From assembly GCA_030065855.1 (NCBI GenBank), contig JASJCT010000012.1, forward strand, positions 1-64,000: a stretch of DNA of 64,000 nucleotides, given 5' to 3'. Below the pieces are notes generated by a model, which was not told where the DNA came from, did not search any database, and saw nothing but the letters and a program-made list of their open reading frames with translations. Within the stretch, counting starts at the first letter, position 1. Each line of letters opens with the position of its first letter. The translations under genes and the position numbers were made by a program. The DNA comes from Myxococcota bacterium (GTDB lineage: Bacteria; Myxococcota_A; Polyangia; JAAYKL01). Below, piece after piece: positions 8,848 to 17,500 of this stretch.

Positions 8848-11412
8848 TTAACGATTTCCATTTTCAGGCAACGCCGCGATAGTGGCGTCGAGGACCTGTG
8901 AAGGAATGGGTACGGGTACTTCGTTTTCGTCTCGGAATTCCACTTCTGTCGTGATGTCTGTAATGATTTTTCCCGCGTCTTGGGACGTAATGCGTTGGCC
9001 AAAGGTAATCCGGTGCGTGGAGACATCGACAACACCGGTTCGGACTTCCAGATGATCGCCAAGGGTCGACGCGTTGAGGTATCTCACTGACACGTGGGCC
9101 ACGCTGACCTTGTAACGGGACATCCAAGTGCTGGTGGTCATCTCTGGCCATACCGTGCGGACAATATCGAACAGCGCCCGTTCGCAAAACCGCACGTACG
9201 AGACGTGATAGGTGATGCCCTGACAATCCGTATCCTCGTAGTAAACGCGGAACTTTGTCTGAAAGGGGAACCGAGCGTCGTCCCTTGGCAATGGTACTCG
9301 CTCGCGCTGGTCTGCCGCAGTTTTTGGTGCATCCGCTGTCTTGAGTTCCGCGGGAACAGGTATGAGGTTACGATGCTGGTCGAGAAAGAGAACTTCTACT
9401 ACCCCATCAGCCACGATTTCGCCGTCACTACTTTTTACAATGCGCTGGTCAAATGCGGCGCGATGGGAGGAGGTTTTGCGCAGTCCAGTCTGTACCTCCA
9501 GCTTATGGCCGACCCCAACGATGGTAGCGCAGTCGATGTCAATCTTGTAAACATTGACGATGTATTGTGTCAGCCACGATTCCACCTCTGCCTCTCGGCA
9601 TACAGCTTCGATGGCTTCGACGCGGCCCCGATCCATGTATCTCAAGTAGGCACTTGCGTCCGCGTATCCTCTGGAGTTCAGATCATTGCCATAGACCCCC
9701 ACGGCAATGCGATGGCAGTAATAGGCGTCGTTTGGATCCAGGTCTTGCTGAGGGCTTTGGGCCTCTGGATCGGCCGTGTCTGGATCGGCCGTGTCTGGAT
9801 CGGCTGTTTCCAGATCGACGGCAGGTTCTGGAGCGCTGGGGGCGGCTTGCCTGATTTTAGGCGCTGGCCGGGGGGCATCGACTTCAGACATCACTGCACC
9901 GGCGGTTTGAATGCCGGTCATCATGGCCCCTTCGTATCCACCACCTGACCAGGTCCACGAACCGGTCAAGTACAGGCCTGTGATCGGCGATCTGTTTCGC
10001 AGACGCTTGCTATTTGATTGTGCCACGGTTTGGGCCAGACCGTAAACTGCGCCCCCGGGATTGCGCGTATACCTGGCCATTGTCCGGGGCGTTGCGAATT
10101 CGCTTACGGTTATGTGCTTTTGCAGCTCGGGAAACCGTTTGCTGTACTTTGCAATGAGCCTTTCTTCGGCGTCTCGCTTCTTGAGCTTGTAAGCGTCCCT
10201 ATCCAAATCGAACCAATCCGATGCCGGTGCGACCTCGGCAAAACTCATGATGCCGGTCCCAGGCGGACACATGGATGCATCTATTTTTTCATAGTTGGTG
10301 GCACACCAGTCTGTGTTGTCGATATTCTCTGAGATCGCGCGGCGGTAAGCTGTCTCGCAGTCCATGGTGTTATTGAAAATAAAGTTGCCCTGAGGTATCC
10401 CGATTTGACTGGGCAGGCAATCGAGTCCCAAGTAAAGCGAGTAAAGAGAAATCGACTTTTCCATTTGATTGAGTCGATAGCGGAATATTTTTGATACCTC
10501 ATCGCCAGGGATGAGCTTGAAAAAGGTTTCGTATGGATTGGCATTGGAGACAATGACCTTGGCGCGTACGGATTGTCCGTTCTCCAATACCACGCCCGTT
10601 GCCACGCCGTCTTCCACGATGATTCGTTCCACGCCAGTGCGCGTGAGACACTCAGACCCGAGCTCCCTTAAGCGCTCGACCATAGCGCGAACCAATGCCT
10701 CACCACCACCGGTGATGTCGTAAGCGCCTTTGATAAAAGAACTGCAAAAGACACATGTTGAAAAGGTCGCTGTCGATAAACTCGGGGGCAGGCCGATAAA
10801 CATCCAGAGCTGGCTCAAAATGGCGATGAGGCTGGGATTTGAAATGTACTTTCTTAGCAGATCTTCAAAGGTACTGTTCAAATACGGCGTGCTCGGGCGA
10901 TGTTCGATGGGGACATTGAATTCCGGATCCAATGTGGGCGCAATCACATCAGCCTCGAGTTCTGTTAAAAAATCAAACAGGGTTCCTAGGCCAGTTCGAT
11001 CTTCTGGAAATCGCTCTGACAAGGTAGCGATAATGTCGCGGCGGTTGTTGGGGAGCGCGATCTTGAAATCTGGAAACTCGGCCGTAAACAGGGTATCTCG
11101 GCGATTCAAGCGGAGCTTATCGTAGACCCCAAGGGTTGAGAGGATGGTGTGTGACATCTCTCCTTTGGCAAGGCCACCGATGTAGTGCAAAGAAATGTCA
11201 AAGTGATACCCGCGTCTGCGAAAGCTGTGGGCATAACCACCTGCCACACGGTGTTGTTCAAAAACGCAAACCCGAAAGCCGTTTCTCGCGAGATCGAGCG
11301 CGCACATGAGACCGCCCAGCCCGGCGCCGATGACGATCGCATCGACATCCGTTGGGATCTGTTTCTGAACAGCTCGAGCACCCTTGGATATGTTGGTTTG
11401 ATCACCCTTCAT
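8848..11412 (-). CDS. CrtI-like FAD-dependent oxidoreductase fused to two C-terminal hotdog (4HBT-like thioesterase) domains
   Basis: N-term VDAIVIGAGLGGLMCALDLARNGFRVCVFEQH, then SGGGYEGAMMTG; linker with DTADPDTADP repeats; C-term FRVYYEDTDCQGITYHVSYVRFCERALFDI. Start moved to internal Met at 11412 because the 11448 start lies in a palindromic repeat. Confidence 0.85.
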   Translation of the reverse strand: MKGDQTNISKGARAVQKQIPTDVDAIVIGAGLGGLMCALDLARNGFRVCVFEQHRVAGGYAHSFRRRGYHFDISLHYIGGLAKGEMSHTILSTLGVYDKLRLNRRDTLFTAEFPDFKIALPNNRRDIIATLSERFPEDRTGLGTLFDFLTELEADVIAPTLDPEFNVPIEHRPSTPYLNSTFEDLLRKYISNPSLIAILSQLWMFIGLPPSLSTATFSTCVFCSSFIKGAYDITGGGEALVRAMVERLRELGSECLTRTGVERIIVEDGVATGVVLENGQSVRAKVIVSNANPYETFFKLIPGDEVSKIFRYRLNQMEKSISLYSLYLGLDCLPSQIGIPQGNFIFNNTMDCETAYRRAISENIDNTDWCATNYEKIDASMCPPGTGIMSFAEVAPASDWFDLDRDAYKLKKRDAEERLIAKYSKRFPELQKHITVSEFATPRTMARYTRNPGGAVYGLAQTVAQSNSKRLRNRSPITGLYLTGSWTWSGGGYEGAMMTGIQTAGAVMSEVDAPRPAPKIRQAAPSAPEPAVDLETADPDTADPDTADPEAQSPQQDLDPNDAYYCHRIAVGVYGNDLNSRGYADASAYLRYMDRGRVEAIEAVCREAEVESWLTQYIVNVYKIDIDCATIVGVGHKLEVQTGLRKTSSHRAAFDQRIVKSSDGEIVADGVVEVLFLDQHRNLIPVPAELKTADAPKTAADQRERVPLPRDDARFPFQTKFRVYYEDTDCQGITYHVSYVRFCERALFDIVRTVWPEMTTSTWMSRYKVSVAHVSVRYLNASTLGDHLEVRTGVVDVSTHRITFGQRITSQDAGKIITDITTEVEFRDENEVPVPIPSQVLDATIAALPENGNR

Positions 11413-11442
11413 TGTTCTTTTTTTGAAATCATTGAATAATCT

Positions 11443-11510
11443 CGTCATTCCCGCGCAGGCGGGAATCCAGTTATGTCCAATGATAGATTCCCGCTTTCGC
11501 GGGAATGACG
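11443..11510. repeat. Composite palindromic intergenic repeat (two ATTCCCGC..GCGGGAAT hairpins inside an outer CGTCATTCCCGC/GCGGGAATGACG inverted repeat)
   Basis: Read directly: cgtcattcccgcgcaggcgggaatccag...atagattcccgctttcgcgggaatgacg. Confidence 0.9.
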
Positions 11511-11526
11511 GCTGTTTCTCGTTGCA

Positions 11527-14500
11527 TCACGCATTGCCCTTGGCGATGGTGCTCAAGACCAATCGGTCCATCGTTAGAATCAATCTGTGATCCGGCTCGC
11601 GCACAGCCACGTTGACGATGGTTTTGTCTTCGGACAACTGCTCTTTTTGGCAGATAACAATAGCGTCTCGCACCCGCGTCTTGTTCTCTATGTGTAGCTG
11701 TCCGATCTCATTTGGGATGGCCATGACATTGTGTGTGATCATGGCCCAGGCGCAGGCCACCTGGACCGCCATGTCTGCCAGCACTGGGTTGAAAACAAAT
11801 TCACCTGGCACTGCCAAGGCACCCATGGCCGCATCGGTCAGCCGGACCGCGCCGAAAAACTGACCCTTCCTTTCGACCGTGGACCAGACACCTCTGAAAA
11901 TAGGTCCGGTCTTCAATGCGTGGCTGAACTTACCGTCCAAAAGACTGTAAAAAGACGCGGTCGCATCTTTTGCAGCCAAACCGAGCGTTTTTAGGTCCTC
12001 TGGCTGAAAGTCCAGCAAGTGGGATGCTCCGGTATTGGGATCTCCCAAGTGACAGCTCGCAAAGGCGAGGTTGGATCGGCCTTTTTGTTTCAGATCCGGT
12101 CTGACCGCCGGCAGGAGCAACATTTCGGTGTTGTCGGTGACCACCTCGACTTCAAAGCCATCCTCCCGGATCCAGAGGGGTCGCCTAAAGCGGATGTTGC
12201 AGAGTTCCTTGTTGCTGTCAGCTGTCGCCTCTGCAAAAATCTCAGATACAAATGTACCCGGGACCACTGGCAGCATCTCTACCAAATGCTGGTCGAGATA
12301 GAGGTCCCGTTGCGTTGAAAATCGGGCCTTGGCTGCGTCGGTCAGCAGTTGAGATCGGACAGTGGCTGGAACAGGATGATCGGCAATATCTCGACCTGCT
12401 GCGAATCCAGCAGATGCGTTCAAGGCAGCCAGCTTTTCGAGGCGTGTTCGCTCCACTGCGTCCATGAACAGGGCCACGCCTGTTTCTACATCCAGGGGTA
12501 TCAGCCCTGCTTGTGAGAACCGCTTGGCTTCCTCTTCGGTGACCATGCCCGTGCCGACCCAGGCCGTCCAATCGACGATCTGAGCAAACAGGTGGGGATG
12601 ACGCGCGCCAATCCCCTTGATCATCCAGCCCAGGAGATCGTTGGCAAGGGCATAGTCGGTTTGACCGGCATTGCCGAAAAGACCCGTAATCGAGCCAAAT
12701 CCAAGGAACAGTTTAACTTGTGACCAATCCAAAGCATCGAGGAGTGTGATCAAAGCACTGACTTTTGTCCCGAGGGTTAGGCCCACTGCCTGATCAGTGA
12801 GGTCGCCGATGAGCTTGGAGCGCTGTACCCCAGCGCCGTGCACAATGCCGCGAATCCCATCGTTTTTTGCAACCCGTTTGATGAGATCGCCGAACGCCTT
12901 TGGGTCTGTCACATCGCAGACTGTGTATTGAACATCGACATTGGCCGTGCGCAACCGCTCCAGGTTTCGGTTGAGCTCCCACTGTGCCTTGGCCGTACTG
13001 CCGAACCGCTTGGCCTCTTTGAGGGGCACGCCATCGTTTTTCACCATGTCGATTTCCAACTTGCGAATCACGTCTGGGAGTTCTTCTGGGTTGGCTGAGA
13101 GCCAGTCGGGGTTGCCCGTGGGTGCTTCGGTTCGACCGGTCAGGAGCACGCGACACCCGGTCTTCCTGGCCAGGGCGAGCACGCACTCAAACACAATGCC
13201 GCGCGCCCCGCCTGTGACCAGAATCAGATCTCCCGCACCTATCACCTGGAGCCCGTCTTCAAAAGCCACGACCGGCGCCAGGGTGGGGGTTACCCGGCCG
13301 AATCGGGTCAGGCCGATCTCGAGGTGCCTGCCTACCACATCGATATGGTCGGCAATGGCTTCTGGCCAAGGTGTGTCACCGGTATCGATCAACTGAAATC
13401 GGCAATGCTCTAGTTCCCGGGAGACACTGCGGATGAATCCAGCTGGGAACGCACCCAAGAATCGATCCCCTTCAACAGCACCAGCGCCAAACGCACCGTC
13501 CTGAGATACTGGAACGATGATCCGACGTGGCTGGGTTGCGAGGGGTTCGGCTAGATTGCGAAAGACTTGGTAGAGATCTGTTACTTCTCGATCTAATACA
13601 GCGCGCAGATTCTTAATTGAGCGCGCATCCATGACATTGACCTGATGGTGCGCCGTGTAGATCACCGTATCGCACTGTTCGAGCGAATTGGCGATATCTT
13701 GACCGGTGAGTGTGCTGAAGCGCGTTACGTCAACTGCCCTCACTTCGATATTACGCTCGGTTAGTAGGCGATGCAGGGCGTCATTGTGATCATCTTTGAC
13801 CCGAGTAATCAACAGAACCCGCTTGCAAGAAAACGGCTCAAAATCTACCTCGGACAGGGGACGTGTGGACGGCGCAAACAATTGGCAGGCGTCCGGGTCT
13901 TTCACTTCACTGGCCGGTGCTGTTTCCAAAGGCAGCGGTGCCGGGTCCACGTCACCCACTTCATTGCTCAAGGCTTGGAGGGACTCGGCGAGCTGGGCAA
14001 TGGTGCGCACGCCCTTGGGCCGTGTTTCGCTGTCAAGGTTGTACTCGGACGTCAAGGCGAGCCAGATTTCCGCTCTTTGTACGGAATCGACTCCGAGATC
14101 CGCTTCCAGATCTAACTGGTCTTCCAGCATCTCTGGTGGATACCCCGTGATGGTGACCAATTTCTCCCGCACCCTCTCGATCCAAACCGCTGCGCCAGAA
14201 GCGTCTGCAGGGGATGTGGGCGCAAGGGGGGCTGCAACTGGTTGCGGTGTTGCATCGGGTGTTGCCGGGGCTGCGGCGTCTGTCTCATCAGGGCCGCTCA
14301 GTTCAGCGAGCGCGTCGGCCAATTGCATAATGGTGCGCACTGCCTTGGGCCGGGTTTCGCTGTCTAGATTGAACTCGGACGTCAAAGCGAGCCAGATTTC
14401 CGCCCGCTGTACCGAGTCCACCCCTAGATCGGCTTCCAGATCCAGTTGATCCTCCAGCATTTCAGCTGGATACCCGGTGATGGCCACCAGCTTCTCCCGC

Positions 14501-17500
14501 ACCCGCTCCCGCCAAACCGATGCATCCTGTCTTTCAGGTGCGTTGGGTTCATCCGGGGGGAGGTCTGGTGCTGCTGAGGTCTCTATTGGGACAACAGACC
14601 TGTCAGGAGCCGGATCAGGGACCGGCTGAGATACCAATACCTCGGCGGATCGGGTTTGCATTGTGTCGAGGTAGCGCTTGTGCACCTCGCGAATAAGGGC
14701 GAGCACCGCTGGTTCACTGGTCTCCAGATAGGCCACGAAATCCGGGGAAAACATGCCCGGTAGGTTCTGTCGCTCCGCAGCAGAATCCAGGTGACCAAGG
14801 GCCATGAGAAACGCACGGGCTCGACGAAAGGTTTCTTCGTCTCCGACCTTGGGGTGCAGGGTGGGGGCTGCCCGATACGGCTGCCCCTCTAAAATGGCGC
14901 TGATCATCTTGGTCATGGACCACCCAGGACCCACCTCGATATAGTGTTGGATGCCCTCGCTATGAAGGCGACCGATCTCCCTTGGCAGGTTGAGCGGCGT
15001 GGTCAACTGCTCGGACAGGTGGGCGGCCAGCGTAGCACTCGTTATTCCATCTGGATCAATATAATATCCTGTAATTGTTGATAAAATAGGTGTGCTGGGT
15101 CGTATGCAAGGCAATTTTGATAGCGCCTCTTTGAACGGCGCCTTGGCCGGCTCCATGAATCGCGAATGGAACGCTGCACCAATGGGCAATAATCTGGCCT
15201 CTGCGCCGAAAGACTCGGCAACGGCCACGGTCTGTTTCACCGCATCGAGCTGTCCGGCCATAACAAAGCGCCCTGGTGCATTGATATTTGTAAGGACGAC
15301 CTTGCCTTCGACCAGCTTGAGGATGGCATCCCGCTGGGAATCTGAACAGATGACGCTCATCATTCCCAGGGCAGGTCCGCCACCTTTGATAATCTGCTCG
15401 GCTGCTTCAATCCTGGCTGCAACGACCTGAAAGGCAACATCGGTATCCCAAGCGCCAGCCACAGCTAACGCGGATATTTCGCCAAAGCTGTGACCGATCA
15501 TGACATCCGGGGCCACCCCCAGGTCTTTGAGCACTGCGGCCATGCCCAGTTCGACCGCAAACAGGGCTGTTTGCGCCCCGACCAGGGTGCCCAGGCGGGC
15601 GGCAATATCCGGGTCTTCTGGGTCCCCGTAAATATGGCCGAGCAGGTCGAAGTCAAATTTTTTCATCGCCAGGTCGTGAACCTGGTCTACGACAGATTTG
15701 AAGACAGGGTTGCCGTCGTACAGGTGTCGCCCCATTGATATGTAATGGGTGCCCTGTCCTGGAAAGCAAAAGGCGAGCTTTTCCCTGCGACCATCTGCTG
15801 GGGCCGGCGCCCCGAAGATGCCTTGTGATTCCAGAGGTTTTACACCGTGTCCGCTGCTGAGCAGCTTAAGCGCGCTTTGCAGCTTGTTCCTGAGCTCGTC
15901 TTGATCCTGAAACGTCACTGCCAAGCGGGCGGCTGGATGCTCTCCTTCTGAGATAACCAGAGGAATCGGCTCCTGTTGCAGGGCGCGGCCAAGGGCTGCG
16001 GCAAAATCGGCTTCTGATTGTGCGATGCACACGAAAATATCGTCAGATCCCCAGTCTCCGGATCGCACAAAGGGGCGGTCAGATGGCATTGTTGACCTCT
16101 CAGGTGCTGGCTTTCTTTGACGCGGCCCATCACCGGCCAAAGGCGTTGTTGGTAGTGAAACAAACGCGGTATAGTTGGCGCCCCCAAGGCCCAGCGAATT
16201 TGCCGCACCGGCTCTGAAACCTTGGGCTAGGGGCTCAGTGCCGAACCTGGGTTTCACCTGGCCCGATAACTCAGCTATCTCAGGACGCGGCGTCTTCAGG
16301 TTGCGGATGCCTGGCACGGTTTTGGTGCGGAGGGTCTGAATCGCGCTGAACAGGGAACTTGCACCTGCTCCGCCGTACAGGTGTCCGATGTGGGATTTGA
16401 TCGCCGTGATCTCAACCGGTGGCGCGCCGTTGTCAGCGCGAAGCTCAGCCGCAATGGCCCGGGCCTCTACCAAATCAGACAATGGATTGGCCGAGCCGTG
16501 GGTGTCGACAACGCCGACCTCATTGGGATTTAGGGACGTCCGCTCAAGCGCATTGCTGATGGATCGCCGCACTGCCTCCTCGGTCGGGGCGACCATGCTC
16601 TTGCTGTCCGCCTCTGAAGAGCCGTGCACTGCATGGAGAACGGCGATAATGTCGTCCCCATCGCGCTCTGCATCTGCCAATCGTTTGAACAAAAAGAACA
16701 CGCCCCCCTCGCCGATGAGAAACCCCTTGCCGTCTGCGTCATACGGCTTTGCGATGGTCTCGGCGACCGCGCCCAAAGCGCATACACCGCATGTAAAGGT
16801 ATCGCTCAGCTGCTGATTGAGCCCGCCGGTTATCATCATATCCACATCGCCGAACATCAGCTGGTAAATCGCGGGTAACATCGCTGCCAGCCCTGAGGAG
16901 CAGGCAGAGTCCACCGTGAAGTTGGGACCGCGCAGGTTGAGCTTGTTGGCCACCCGCCCTGCAACCACATTGGTCATCCAGCCGGGCAGGGTATGCTCAG
17001 TGACCGGTGGGTATTCTGCCTGAATGGTCTCTGCCACGTCGGCCAGGCAGGTCTTGAGGGTTTGCCCATCTATTTTCTTAGCAGCGTCGCAACATTGAAC
17101 CGCATCGGCATATTCATCCGGCAACAAGGGCATAAAGAGATCAGGGAAATCGTCATCGTGCATGGCACCCAAACTGACCCCGATGCGCTTGGGGGCGGCA
17201 AAGTCGCATCCAAATTCAGTTAATAGGCGATCCGACAAATCGAGCGCCAAGAATTGGGTGGGTGAGATCTGCGAAACCGCATTTGGAAAGATCTTATAAC
17301 GCAGCAGATTGGTCTCGAACTTTTCCAGCCTGGATATAACCCGCGTTGTAATGCGCTCTGTTTCAGGACCTGTATCCAGGTGATCCTCCCAGCCGAGTTC
17401 CTTGGGATCCACCTCGGAAAAGGCGTTTGTGCCTGCTTTAATATTTTCCCAAAACCCGTCCACGGTATCGGCGCCGGACACACGGCAGGTCATGCCGACG

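Noticed and set aside
12794-14449. Antisense/alternate-frame ORFs of 100-217 aa within the megasynthase (e.g. 12794-13186 -, 13796-14449 +)
   Set aside because: Low-complexity translations with no recognisable motifs, fully covered by the well-supported synthase frame
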